Assembly: GCA_965224675.1 (NCBI GenBank)
Contig: CBDDAA010000004.1
Location: 1,798,001 to 1,862,000, forward strand
DNA from: UBA7957 sp965224675
Lineage (GTDB): Bacteria > Pseudomonadota > Gammaproteobacteria > Granulosicoccales > Granulosicoccaceae
Length of the DNA: 64,000 nucleotides
Reading direction: 5' to 3'
Positions 26,109-34,809 of this stretch are shown in pieces. The translations under genes and the position numbers were made by a program. The notes beneath the pieces are model-generated. The model searched no databases and was not told where the DNA came from. It saw nothing but the letters and a program-made list of their open reading frames with translations. Positions within the stretch are counted from its first letter, which is position 1. The number at the start of each line of letters is the position of its first letter.

Positions 26109-26591
26109 ATGCCATCATTTGATGTCGTATCCGAAATTGATATGCATGAATTAAAAAACGCTATCGATCAGGCCAATCGTGAAGTGAGCACCCGCTTTGA
26201 TTTTAAAGGTACAGATTGTAGTTTTAATCTTGGCGAGGAGGGGATTACGCTAAAAGCCGAAGGTGAGTTTCAGCTTAAACAAATGCGTGATATTTTGCGT
26301 TCAAAGATGTTTAAACGAAAAATTGATTCCGCCGCGCTTGATGTTCAGAACCATGAAGGCTCACTAAAAAATACCCGCCAGAAGATTCTTATAAAACAAG
26401 GTTTGGATGGGGAGGCGGGGCGTAAGGTAAGCAAGCTGATTAAAGCGGGTAAATTTAAAGTCCAGGCGCAGATTCAGGGTGATCAAGTACGTATAACAGG
26501 AAAAAAACGGGATGAGTTGCAAAGCGTGATGAGCATGTTGCGTGAAGAAGACATAGGTGTTCCTGTGCAGTTCAGTAATTTTAGGGACTAA
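26109..26591 (+). CDS. yajQ: YajQ-family nucleotide/c-di-GMP-binding protein
   Basis: The 160-residue protein matches YajQ/DUF520 end to end: N-terminal MPSFDVVSEIDMHELKNAID, STRFDFKGT, QKILIKQGLDGEAGRKVSKL and the C-terminal QFSNFRD. It contains two ferredoxin-like (RRM-type) folds. Homologues bind nucleotides, and a Xanthomonas member binds cyclic di-GMP and a transcription factor; whether this one does is unknown. It is a single gene, converging on the ndvB-like gene with about 60 bp between them. Confidence 0.94.
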   Translation: MPSFDVVSEIDMHELKNAIDQANREVSTRFDFKGTDCSFNLGEEGITLKAEGEFQLKQMRDILRSKMFKRKIDSAALDVQNHEGSLKNTRQKILIKQGLDGEAGRKVSKLIKAGKFKVQAQIQGDQVRITGKKRDELQSVMSMLREEDIGVPVQFSNFRD

Positions 26592-26651
26592 TCAATTATT
26601 GTTTTGTTTGTTACCTAGTCTAGGAATTGTATTATATAGTTGGTAACTTTT

Positions 26652-29285
26652 TTATACTTTTAACTGCTCTTTGTCCCGGTTTATCGGTTTCATAACCCCA
26701 ATAATATTGGCAGACAAGTTCGGCATAGCGCTGATCAGACTGACAATAACCGCAGCTATAAACGGAATACTCTGAACACCTAAGACTAATCGCCACATTT
26801 GCACATCAATGAGACTGGTGTTGCTCTGTATAATCTGGCTCTGAACGCCAAAACTCATGGCTGAGATGCCAATCAGAAAAACTAAAGCAAAAAGCAGTTC
26901 TTCACGGGAATCATTCAGTGCGTTAAGCAAATGATGTTTGTCGGCTAACTTGGGAGTGCGGAAAAAACCGATTTTGCTATTAATAAACCCAGCTAATACA
27001 GCGCGACCGATGATGTGCGATAATGCAAGTCCCGATATTGCTGATGCAAAGCTTTGGCGTAAATTGGTTCCGACTCTTACGCGATAAAGAAAAAACATTT
27101 TGCTGATTTTGAAAACGAAAAAAGCCAAGGGCAGCACAGAGAAAATTGCTTCAGGTACGCTGAACTTTCCAGGGTATATGATGATAAGTGCGGTCCAGAG
27201 CATTGCTGCCAGGTTAAAAAACAGATTAATTCCATCTGCCAGCCATGGCAGCCAACCCGCGAGGAAATGATAGCGTTGACCCCGTGATAATTTTGATTTT
27301 TTCATGCCCAACAGGCTGGACATGTGTTCGCGCATAATCAGTATAGCCCCGTAGGCCCAGCGAAAACGCTGCTTTTTATAGTCAATAAATGTATCTGGCA
27401 TAACGCCTTGACCATAACTTCGAGGTACATACGTAGCCTCATAGCCTTTGGCAAAGATGCGCAAGCCCAATTCAGTGTCTTCGGTAATGCACCATTCGGC
27501 CCATCCGCCTACCTCTTTTAATACATTAGCTCGAACCATCGTCATAGTGCCATGCTGAATAATGGCATTACGCTCGTTGCGGGTTACCATGCCAATATGA
27601 AAAAAGCCTTGGTATTCGGCATTGATCATGGCTTTGAACAGTGATTGATCGCCGTCGTGGTAATCTTGAGGTGCCTGGACTATGGCCATTTTTGGGTCAT
27701 CAAAAGCCGGTATCATCTCTGCCAGCCAATCGCTGGTAACCCGATAGTCACTGTCGATTACGGCAACGATTTTTGCTGCGGGGTCAGTTTTCTCGATGGC
27801 ATAGTTAAGCGCACCGCCTTTGAATCCAGAGAGTGGATCAACGTGGAAGAATTTGAATTGTTCACCCAGTTGCTGGCAATGCGCTTGTACAGGCTCCCAT
27901 ACCTCTGGATCTTTAGTGTTGTTGTCAATCACCAATACCTCGAAGTCAGAGTAATCCAGGTGGGAAAGTGCATTGAGAGTCTGTATTAACATGGCTGGGG
28001 GTTCATTGTAGGCAGGCACATGGATCGATACTCTGGGCTGCTCAGTACCGGGTTTAAGTCGCATCGGGGTTCGCCGGAATGATCGCAGCCAGACAGCCTC
28101 TGCCCACTCATGCGCCTCCGCCAATACCACTGCTGCGACACCGAGTGCGGATAAGGAAAGGATGATACCTGTGACAACGCTGCTGATGGTTAGATAGCGT
28201 TGGGTGAATTGATAAAAAATCCAGACTATTGTGGTTGCAATCGCGAATGAAAGTAAGGTCAAAAACCCCCGACCTTTATGGTTTAGGCCCTGACTGTCAC
28301 GAAACAGAAATGCAACAATCACCACGGCAAATATCACACAAATAGCGGCTAAAGTACGCCATTGTGGCACTCGTTCGACAGGGTCCACTAATGGAAACTT
28401 CAATTGACGTTCAGCGTTATAAACACCCCAGGCATCACCTGCAGCACCTTCGATACTGGTTTTCCAGGGTTGATCAAATGCCTCCATAATGTAGTAGGTG
28501 TAGTGCTCAGTTTCAGCCATATCCAGGAAATTACGTAAGAACCGTGCCTGATTGGCCAGAGAAGCTTTAGCAGCGCCGCGGGTGGCACCACGACTTGGCC
28601 AGCCTACTTCTGAAATGACAATGGGTTTGTCCGGGAATGTCATCTGCAGCTCATGCATTTTTTCTTTTATAAATGTAATGGCATGGTCTACGTCGAGATT
28701 TTCCCAATAGGGTAGCAGGTGAACAGCGATATAATCGACATGCTCGGCAAGCAATGGATATTTAAGCCAAATATGCCACGGTTCTGCGGTGCTGACGGGA
28801 ACACTGACTTCCTCGCGAACAAAATTCAGATGACTGATTAAATCACGGACACTGATTTCGTCACGTAACAAGGCTTCATTACCAACGATAATACGTACCA
28901 CGTTTCGTTGGTTCTCAAGGTAAACACCCAGCATTCGCTCAATTTCAAGTTCACTGGCACCTTCGTCATCGTTAATCCATGCACCGAGTGCGACATTGAG
29001 ATTATGTGTGCCAGCCAGCTGCGGAATTTGCGCGATGCTGCCTGCTACGGTATAGGTTCTGACTGAGAACGATTTACCCTCCAACTGGGCAAGGTCGCTG
29101 TTAATTTCTTCGGTGGTAGGAAAGTCGCCCTCAGCAGGTTTATGGTGACGCTGCATAGGGGTAAAGGAGAACCCTTGTATGGTGTCAGGCCAGGGCGGTA
29201 ATCGATCAGGTTGATTGACAAGTGCCCAAAGCAAAACACTCAGTGCTCCAATAATCAATGGATACACAACGGATGTCCGACTCAA
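26652..29285 (-). CDS. ndvB: NdvB-like GH17-GT2 membrane glucan synthase
   Basis: The 877-residue protein joins two enzymes. After one N-terminal helix comes a GH17-like domain (about 40-300: AVHLLPYWENL, PIVISEVGWPSRGA with the catalytic Glu), then membrane helices and a GT2 domain with VSIHVPAYNEPPAM, VIDSDY (DxD-type), ITEDTELGLRIF and QRFRWAYGA, and further helices at the end. Pseudomonas NdvB with this order makes cyclic beta-1,3-glucans of the periplasm that help osmoadaptation and antibiotic tolerance in biofilms. The product here is inferred to be a beta-glucan. It appears monocistronic. Confidence 0.85.
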   Translation of the reverse strand: MSRTSVVYPLIIGALSVLLWALVNQPDRLPPWPDTIQGFSFTPMQRHHKPAEGDFPTTEEINSDLAQLEGKSFSVRTYTVAGSIAQIPQLAGTHNLNVALGAWINDDEGASELEIERMLGVYLENQRNVVRIIVGNEALLRDEISVRDLISHLNFVREEVSVPVSTAEPWHIWLKYPLLAEHVDYIAVHLLPYWENLDVDHAITFIKEKMHELQMTFPDKPIVISEVGWPSRGATRGAAKASLANQARFLRNFLDMAETEHYTYYIMEAFDQPWKTSIEGAAGDAWGVYNAERQLKFPLVDPVERVPQWRTLAAICVIFAVVIVAFLFRDSQGLNHKGRGFLTLLSFAIATTIVWIFYQFTQRYLTISSVVTGIILSLSALGVAAVVLAEAHEWAEAVWLRSFRRTPMRLKPGTEQPRVSIHVPAYNEPPAMLIQTLNALSHLDYSDFEVLVIDNNTKDPEVWEPVQAHCQQLGEQFKFFHVDPLSGFKGGALNYAIEKTDPAAKIVAVIDSDYRVTSDWLAEMIPAFDDPKMAIVQAPQDYHDGDQSLFKAMINAEYQGFFHIGMVTRNERNAIIQHGTMTMVRANVLKEVGGWAEWCITEDTELGLRIFAKGYEATYVPRSYGQGVMPDTFIDYKKQRFRWAYGAILIMREHMSSLLGMKKSKLSRGQRYHFLAGWLPWLADGINLFFNLAAMLWTALIIIYPGKFSVPEAIFSVLPLAFFVFKISKMFFLYRVRVGTNLRQSFASAISGLALSHIIGRAVLAGFINSKIGFFRTPKLADKHHLLNALNDSREELLFALVFLIGISAMSFGVQSQIIQSNTSLIDVQMWRLVLGVQSIPFIAAVIVSLISAMPNLSANIIGVMKPINRDKEQLKV

Positions 29286-29584
29286 AGTGATTGTCCCTGG
29301 GATGATAGATCGGTATATTTTACCTGTATGAAATTATATTAGAAGCGGCTGATGGAGAAAAACACATGTATTAACTTAATTTATAGTGACGGGTTGGTCA
29401 GATTTGCCAATTAGCAATACGCCTACTGCAACTATTACTGCATGCTGATAAACGAAGCAATATCCCTGATCCGCACTGCTGGTGGGATTCGCCAAGAGCG
29501 TAACCATGCTTAGTTAGTCATGTCGTTGTTTTTTCGTCTTTAAATTGAAATATTCACTGTATAAGTCCAGTTGCAGTCTGGCAG

Positions 29585-30088
29585 CTACTGGGCATCAAAT
29601 ACAACCTGCCAAAAACCAACATCCAGCCACTGATCAAATTTGAATCCGATTTGCCGTAAATGTGCAACCTGAACCATAGAAAACTTTTCATGTAAAGCAA
29701 TACTACCGGGATTGGGTAATGTGATGACCCCCACCGCAGAATGTATTTGTCTTTTTTTTAGCAGATTGAATAGTTGCTTATATAGCTCACTGCCCACGCC
29801 TTGACTAAAATTTGCAGGTGACAAGTAGACAGTGACCTCTACAGTGTGTCGGTAGGCTGGGCGTTCCCGCCAGGGTGTGGCGTGGGCGTAGCCAATCACT
29901 TTGCGCTGATCGAGAGCGACCAGCCACGGCAGATTGGCGGCATTAGTTGCAGTAATCCTTTGCCTGATGTCTGAATGGTTAATGGTTTGCTCTTCAAAAG
30001 TAGCGACTGAGTGGCTGATGTAGTGATTGTATATATTCGCGATAGCGAGTGAATCTGCCTCTGTAGCCTGCCGGATTATGTTATTCAA
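29585..30088 (-). CDS. GNAT acetyltransferase, phosphinothricin-acetyltransferase-like
   Basis: The 167-residue protein shows the PAT/MddA pattern: IRQATEADSLAIANIYNHYI, ATFEEQTI, VIGYAHATPWRERPAYRHTVEVTVYL and the acetyl-CoA loop QGVGSELYKQL, ending in QIGFKFDQWLDVGFWQ. Relatives acetylate methionine sulfone/sulfoximine or phosphinothricin-like amino acids. The start is TTG (30088) with GGAAGA six bases before; no early ATG exists. It stands alone and is divergent from the acyltransferase gene. Confidence 0.88.
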   Translation of the reverse strand: MNNIIRQATEADSLAIANIYNHYISHSVATFEEQTINHSDIRQRITATNAANLPWLVALDQRKVIGYAHATPWRERPAYRHTVEVTVYLSPANFSQGVGSELYKQLFNLLKKRQIHSAVGVITLPNPGSIALHEKFSMVQVAHLRQIGFKFDQWLDVGFWQVVFDAQ

Positions 30089-30259
30089 TAATTCTTCCGA
30101 AAAATTTCATTTTATTATTATTTTCTGATAAAGGCTTATCGTTCGTTTGATGCAAGGGAAAGGTTGCATGATCAACCGGCAATTGTTAAACATTTGTGCT
30201 TCGCATGTACTTTAACTTTAGTGGGTATACAATTCATTTCTTCATTTCTTCAGGTTGGC

Positions 30260-31396
30260 ATGGTGAGATACACCTCTTTGGAATCCTTACGCGGTGTGGC
30301 CGCGGTGATGGTCGCTTTGTTTCATTCTGGATTTGTTTATGGTGACAAATATCCAGTGATTGCACAAGGCCCTATTTTTGTTGATTTTTTCTTTGTCTTG
30401 TCTGGTTTTGTCATGGCCTTTGCCTATCAGGATAAAATCACACACTCGCTGAGTTTTACAACGTTTATGTTACTCAGAATTGGTCGGGTGTATCCGCTGC
30501 ACCTCTTTATGTTATTACTCTGGATTCCCTATATCGGGGTCAAGTATTATGCTTATCATCAGCTGGCTATGGGGCCGAGCGATCCCGCAACGGACAATAA
30601 CGGCTATACCTTTGTCAGTAACCTGTTTTTGCTTCATTCATTAGGATTGCATGATGATCAAAACTGGAATACGGTCTCCTGGAGCATAAGTGTTGAGTTC
30701 TACACATATATTGTATTTTTTGTCGTATTAAGCCTGTCAGGCAGATTCTACAAGCCTGTATATTCATTGATGTTGGCTTTATTGAGTTATGGGTTACTTT
30801 ACGCAGTGAGTGATGATTCTCTGCTAAGAACATTCGATTATGGCATTATCCGCTGTACGGGCGGTTTTTTCTTAGGCATGTACGTATATTCTCTCACATC
30901 TGAAACGAATCTTAAGTGCAGTGTCATGGTTTCTTCGGTGCTCGAAATCTGCACAGTTATACTGACTATTATTCTGGTCACCAATACAGATGGATCGAAG
31001 TTGTTTCAGTTTGTTACTTTTGTTTCATTTGCCGCTGTCATTTATGTTTTCTCAATACAGAGGCGAGGCATTATCAGCCGGTTATTAAACACAAGACCGA
31101 TGCGATTTGTCGGCACCCTGTCCTATTCAATCTATATGGTGCATATGTTGGTGTTTACGGTTGCAGGAATACTCGCATTTTATATATTCAAAATGCCCAG
31201 TGTAGTGGTGGAACGGGCGGGGGCAGATCTAGTGCGTTACATCAACACGCCCTATGCGGATCTGATTACGCTTGCTCTATTGATAGTTGTATTGTTTTTA
31301 TCCTGGCTGACGTACTGCTGGATTGAAGCACCTTGGCGCGATCGATTCAGGCGTTGGGCAAAAATCACCCCCACTGATGTCTCCAGACAAGAATAG
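30260..31396 (+). CDS. Acyltransferase family 3 integral membrane protein
   Basis: The protein has 378 residues from ATG 30260; the frame opens 96 bp earlier, but the family begins at MVRYTSLESLRG. It has about ten helices with the AT3 hallmarks: LESLRGVAAVMVALFH (catalytic-type His), FVDFFFVLSGFVMAFAYQDK, and RIGRVYPLH; a late YSIYMVHMLV also fits. Such enzymes acetylate or succinylate surface glycans such as O-antigen or periplasmic glucans. With the ndvB-like gene nearby, glucan modification is a reasonable guess but unproven. Confidence 0.88.
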   Translation: MVRYTSLESLRGVAAVMVALFHSGFVYGDKYPVIAQGPIFVDFFFVLSGFVMAFAYQDKITHSLSFTTFMLLRIGRVYPLHLFMLLLWIPYIGVKYYAYHQLAMGPSDPATDNNGYTFVSNLFLLHSLGLHDDQNWNTVSWSISVEFYTYIVFFVVLSLSGRFYKPVYSLMLALLSYGLLYAVSDDSLLRTFDYGIIRCTGGFFLGMYVYSLTSETNLKCSVMVSSVLEICTVILTIILVTNTDGSKLFQFVTFVSFAAVIYVFSIQRRGIISRLLNTRPMRFVGTLSYSIYMVHMLVFTVAGILAFYIFKMPSVVVERAGADLVRYINTPYADLITLALLIVVLFLSWLTYCWIEAPWRDRFRRWAKITPTDVSRQE

Positions 31397-31787
31397 AGCC
31401 GACAATACTGCGCATGGAGTACGCGTTCATCTCGCAATTATCAAGAAGTGCAAAGCAAAACTTATTAATCCAGGTTATTAATTAATTTATGTAAAGCAAA
31501 ACCTCTATGGTAACCACCCAATCAGAAGACAGTTGGATTTGCGTTGTATCAGGGACAAGAAAATAATACACTATGGGCCTGTGTGCTATAAGTAACGGCT
31601 CCAGTATAAAAAGCTGGAAATAAGCAGATTTGTCATTTTAATGTCGCATTGTTCAAAAACCGTTGTAGAATTTTTAATTTATATGAACTTTTGGGTGCGT
31701 CGGCTATCTAACCCTTGGCGGTTTGCTAAGTGTGATAGTTGGCTCGATATGGCAACCCAAAATAAAAACACTAATAGAGGAAAATCC
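31397..31787. other. Intergenic region before the P460 gene
   Basis: The 391 bp between the acyltransferase and the cytochrome P460 gene show no recognisable gene or strong hairpin. The decamer AAAGCAAAAC occurs twice, at about 31452 and 31494. AGAGG at about 31776 is the ribosome-binding site of the following gene. Confidence 0.5.
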
Positions 31788-32369
31788 ATGAAAAAATTAC
31801 TCATACCCTTGCTTGCAATTGCGGTTGTTGGCTGTTCGTCAATGAAGGAAAAGGCCGGTGAAATGAAAGAGATGGCCAGTAAAAAAATGAAGGGCGACAA
31901 AATGATGATGGATTTTAGTGGTCCTGATAGCGTGGAGTACGCGCAAAAGTTGTGGGCTGCGTTGGGTGGTGCAAAACTGGTCGGCAATCCGTCAATGAAC
32001 AACGCTCCTTATAAGGGTGTGCATCCGCATGGTGCCGTGCTTACTACGAATACATCGACAGTTACGGTTGATGGTCATAGAGGCAAAGTGATCGTTAAGA
32101 AGAATTTTGGCGGTGAAGGTGTATCAAAAGAGGCAGTAGGTAAAGATGCTGCAAAATATTTGAAGGCGGTTACCGTAATGTTCAAGCGGGAAGCTGGATA
32201 TGATGCTGACAACCAGGATTGGTTTTGGGCAAAATTTTTAGCTGATGGCAGTCTGGACAAAAACCCAAAAGGTATGCAGCTGGCAGGACGCGTAGCTAAA
32301 GGCAAGCCCAAAGGTTGCATTGCCTGTCATAAAGCGGCACCTGGCGGGGATTACGTTTTTACAAATTAG
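31788..32369 (+). CDS. Cytochrome P460-family haem lipoprotein
   Basis: The protein has 193 residues from ATG 31788. A lipobox (VVGC-SS) indicates an envelope lipoprotein. A short charged helix with KEMASKKMKG follows, then the P460 domain: HPHGAVLTTNT, VTVMFKREAGYDADNQDWFWAKFLADGS and the haem-binding GCIACHKAAPGGDYVFT near the C-terminus. Classical P460 has a Lys-haem crosslink and oxidises hydroxylamine, or acts as cytochrome c'-beta binding NO; the function here is unknown. A decamer repeat starts at the stop codon, and a strong terminator follows. Confidence 0.85.
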   Translation: MKKLLIPLLAIAVVGCSSMKEKAGEMKEMASKKMKGDKMMMDFSGPDSVEYAQKLWAALGGAKLVGNPSMNNAPYKGVHPHGAVLTTNTSTVTVDGHRGKVIVKKNFGGEGVSKEAVGKDAAKYLKAVTVMFKREAGYDADNQDWFWAKFLADGSLDKNPKGMQLAGRVAKGKPKGCIACHKAAPGGDYVFTN

Positions 32370-32388
32370 TCGTGTTTAGTCGTGTTTA
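32367..32388. repeat. Decamer tandem repeat TAGTCGTGTT at a stop codon
   Basis: TAGTCGTGTT is repeated twice (32367-32386) and begins a third, imperfect copy. The first TAG is the stop codon of the P460 gene. It looks like slippage and has no visible function. Confidence 0.8.
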
Positions 32389-32444
32389 GTCTTGGTCTGT
32401 CTGGTGATTGAAGATGATCCTCTGACAAATCTGAGATTATCAAT

Positions 32445-32482
32445 AAAAAAGCCACATTCGTGCATCGTGTGTGGCTTTTTTT
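32445..32482. terminator. Bidirectional intrinsic terminator between P460 and GST genes
   Basis: GCCACA (32451-32456) pairs with TGTGGC (32470-32475), preceded by an A-run and followed by seven T, so it works in both directions. It ends the P460 transcript on the plus strand and the GST transcript on the minus strand (GST stops at 32522). Confidence 0.85.
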
Positions 32483-32521
32483 GTGCCAGGAGAGTGGCGG
32501 CGGTTTAAGGGTTGATTTTTT

Positions 32522-33130
32522 TTAACCCGGGCAGGTTTGTTGCACGCTATCTCGCTGTTGAAAATATTCATACCATTCTCCCAGTAAACGATGATCTTCC
32601 CGCCACTTAATGGATTCAAATCGAAAATCCAGGTAGCTGAGCGCACAAGTGACCGCGACCTCACCGATGGTTGGATTTTCAGCAAATAATGGTTGTTGCG
32701 ATTCCAATTCACTTATACTTCGTTTTATACGTAGATTTTGTTGTTCAATCCAATTTTGCCATTGCAGCTGTTCGGGGCGCAATGCAATTTCATATCTTAG
32801 TGCAACGGCCGTATCCAACAACCCATCGGCCAGTGCTTGTAATTTTAACGCTCGATAACGTTGCTTATTATCTGCAGGGAAAAATTTACCTTTACCAACA
32901 TCATTCAAATATTCACAAATAACCGTAGAGTCGTACATAGAATCATCATCGTCCAATACAAGTGCTGGAATAAATCCCAGTGGATTGATGGCATTAATAT
33001 TATCATTACTGGTTACAGGAGAAACCAGTCCCAGATCGACGAATTCCACCTGGTTCTGTAGTTTCATCTCCAGAACCAGAATACGGGCTTTTCGGGCGAA
33101 TGGTGAGGTGGGCGAATAAATTAGTTTCAT
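32522..33130 (-). CDS. Glutathione S-transferase family protein
   Basis: The 202-residue protein has the thioredoxin-like N-terminal domain (MKLIYSPTSPFARKARILVLE; cis-Pro region NPLGFIPALVLDDD; DSTVICEYL) and an all-helical C-terminal domain. The N-terminal Ser-Pro-x-Ser fits bacterial GSTs using Ser or Cys. The substrate is unknown. It lies 30 bp downstream of liuC on the same strand, so it may be read with the liu operon, ending at the terminator at 32445-32482. Confidence 0.88.
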   Translation of the reverse strand: MKLIYSPTSPFARKARILVLEMKLQNQVEFVDLGLVSPVTSNDNINAINPLGFIPALVLDDDDSMYDSTVICEYLNDVGKGKFFPADNKQRYRALKLQALADGLLDTAVALRYEIALRPEQLQWQNWIEQQNLRIKRSISELESQQPLFAENPTIGEVAVTCALSYLDFRFESIKWREDHRLLGEWYEYFQQRDSVQQTCPG

Positions 33131-33160
33131 TGCTTTGATCCTTGTTGAAAATCGGGGTTA

Positions 33161-33952
33161 TCAGGACGGTATCCAACTGGGTTTCTTGTTAATAAAAAAA
33201 CAATTAATACCTTCTTTAGTTTCTTCAGTTTCCCATCGATCAGCGAGTTTATTAGCGGAATATTCAAGCTGTCCAGCAATGGGGTTACGGGCAAAATGCT
33301 GACAGATGGCTTTGGCATCGGCAACCGCGCCAGGCGCGCAATTGAGGAACGCCAGGGCTTGCTGCTGCACTTGTTCGTCCAAGCCACTTTTTTCAGTTAC
33401 AATCGATACCAATCCCAGCAATAATGCCCGTTGGACATCAAACGTGATTGCATTCATAAATACTTGTCTGGCGGCACCCTCACCAAGGCGACGTACCACA
33501 TAGGGTCCGATGGTTGCGGGGATCAAACCCAGTCGGGTTTCGGTTAAGGCGAACTTTGTCGTGTCACAGGCAATGACGATATCGCAGACGCAGAGAATAC
33601 CAACGCCACCACCATAGGCGGGCCCATGGACGCGGGCAATGACAGGTTTTTCGAGGCTATCGATTTCCTGTAGCATCATCGCCAGTTTTGTTGATTCCTC
33701 AATCTTGCCCGCCCGATCCTTGGCTGCCTGTTCCTGCATCCAGTGCAGATCACCGCCGGCACAAAAACTTCTTCCCTCTGCGTTAAGTATCAGTACACGA
33801 ATGCCAGGATCCATGCTGACATGTTTTACGGCGGTACGAAGATCAGCGATCATTTGTGCGTTGAGTGCGTTATGTTTTTCCGGTCGATTGAGCGTAATAG
33901 TACAAATCCCGGATGGCACTGCATCGAGTGTTATGGTTTCAAATTGTATCAT
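33161..33952 (-). CDS. liuC: Enoyl-CoA hydratase family, probable methylglutaconyl-CoA hydratase
   Basis: This crotonase-fold protein of 263 residues has the oxyanion-hole regions NAEGRSFCAGGDLHWM and VHGPAYGGGVGILCVCDIV, and a substrate-side ETRLGLIPATIGPYV. Its place after the HMG-CoA lyase gene, with a 4-bp ATGA overlap, points to hydration of 3-methylglutaconyl-CoA to HMG-CoA in leucine breakdown. The family is secure; the substrate rests on context. Confidence 0.88.
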   Translation of the reverse strand: MIQFETITLDAVPSGICTITLNRPEKHNALNAQMIADLRTAVKHVSMDPGIRVLILNAEGRSFCAGGDLHWMQEQAAKDRAGKIEESTKLAMMLQEIDSLEKPVIARVHGPAYGGGVGILCVCDIVIACDTTKFALTETRLGLIPATIGPYVVRRLGEGAARQVFMNAITFDVQRALLLGLVSIVTEKSGLDEQVQQQALAFLNCAPGAVADAKAICQHFARNPIAGQLEYSANKLADRWETEETKEGINCFFINKKPSWIPS

Positions 33953-34809
33953 GTAATGTCTCTGAGCATGTCTAACACATAGTTTTCGACGTGTTGAAGT
34001 TTTTCACTGTCAATACCCGTTGCGTAACCTTTATCATGAAGAAGTTGTATAACTGCATGGGTGGAGACATTGCCTTTGGCGCCGGGAGAATAGGGACAAC
34101 CGCCTAAGCCGGCTACAGCCGCATCGAAGGTACGTAGTCCGTGCTGCAGACTTAAATCAATATTCTCCAGTGCAAAGCCATCGGTATCATGGAAATGACC
34201 GGCGAGTTTGTTGGCTGGAATGGTTTGTAAAATAGCGTCTAACATTGCTGCCACGACTTCAGGGCGGCCTTTGCCGGTTGTGTCGCCGAGAGAAATTTCG
34301 TAACAGCCCAGATCCAGAAGGCGCTGTGTTACTGAAATTACCTTCGATGACGAGACACTGCCTTCATACGGGCAATGGACAAAGCAGGATACATAACCCC
34401 GTACGGGAATACCTGCTTTCGTTGCAGTTGCTACCAGTGGTTTAAAACGCGTTATACTTTCATCGATACTGCAATTAATGTTTTTTTGACTAAAGCTTTC
34501 TGTCGCCGCTGCAAAAATGGCTACTTCATTTACCTGGGCTTTCATCGCCGCCTCGAAACCCTTTATGTTAGGGGTGAGTGCAGCATAGTCAACCTCTGGT
34601 CTGCGTTCAATGCCCGCCATAACATCACTTGCATCCGCCATTTGTGGAACCCACTTGGGTGAGACAAAACTGGTTGCTTCTATTTTCCTGAACCCGCATT
34701 CTGATAATTGATTGATCAGGTTGATTTTCTCATGGGTTGGAACCATGCGTTTTTCATTTTGCAAGCCATCTCGCGGACCCATTTCAAATACGGTTATATG
34801 ATTGCTCAT
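33949..34809 (-). CDS. liuE: Hydroxymethylglutaryl-CoA lyase
   Basis: The 286-residue TIM-barrel lyase splits HMG-CoA into acetyl-CoA and acetoacetate, the last step of leucine catabolism. It has the metal/substrate motif MGPRDGLQNE, GHFHDTDG with the metal His residues, and GLGGCPYSPGAKGNVST holding the catalytic Cys. The start codon overlaps the liuD stop by one base (TAATG) and its end overlaps liuC by four, so translation of these genes is coupled. Confidence 0.95.
   Translation of the reverse strand: MSNHITVFEMGPRDGLQNEKRMVPTHEKINLINQLSECGFRKIEATSFVSPKWVPQMADASDVMAGIERRPEVDYAALTPNIKGFEAAMKAQVNEVAIFAAATESFSQKNINCSIDESITRFKPLVATATKAGIPVRGYVSCFVHCPYEGSVSSSKVISVTQRLLDLGCYEISLGDTTGKGRPEVVAAMLDAILQTIPANKLAGHFHDTDGFALENIDLSLQHGLRTFDAAVAGLGGCPYSPGAKGNVSTHAVIQLLHDKGYATGIDSEKLQHVENYVLDMLRDIT

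Noticed and set aside
26613..26623. Palindrome CCTAG-T-CTAGG between yajQ and the ndvB-like gene
   Set aside because: Too short and without a T-run to be called a terminator; no other role evident.
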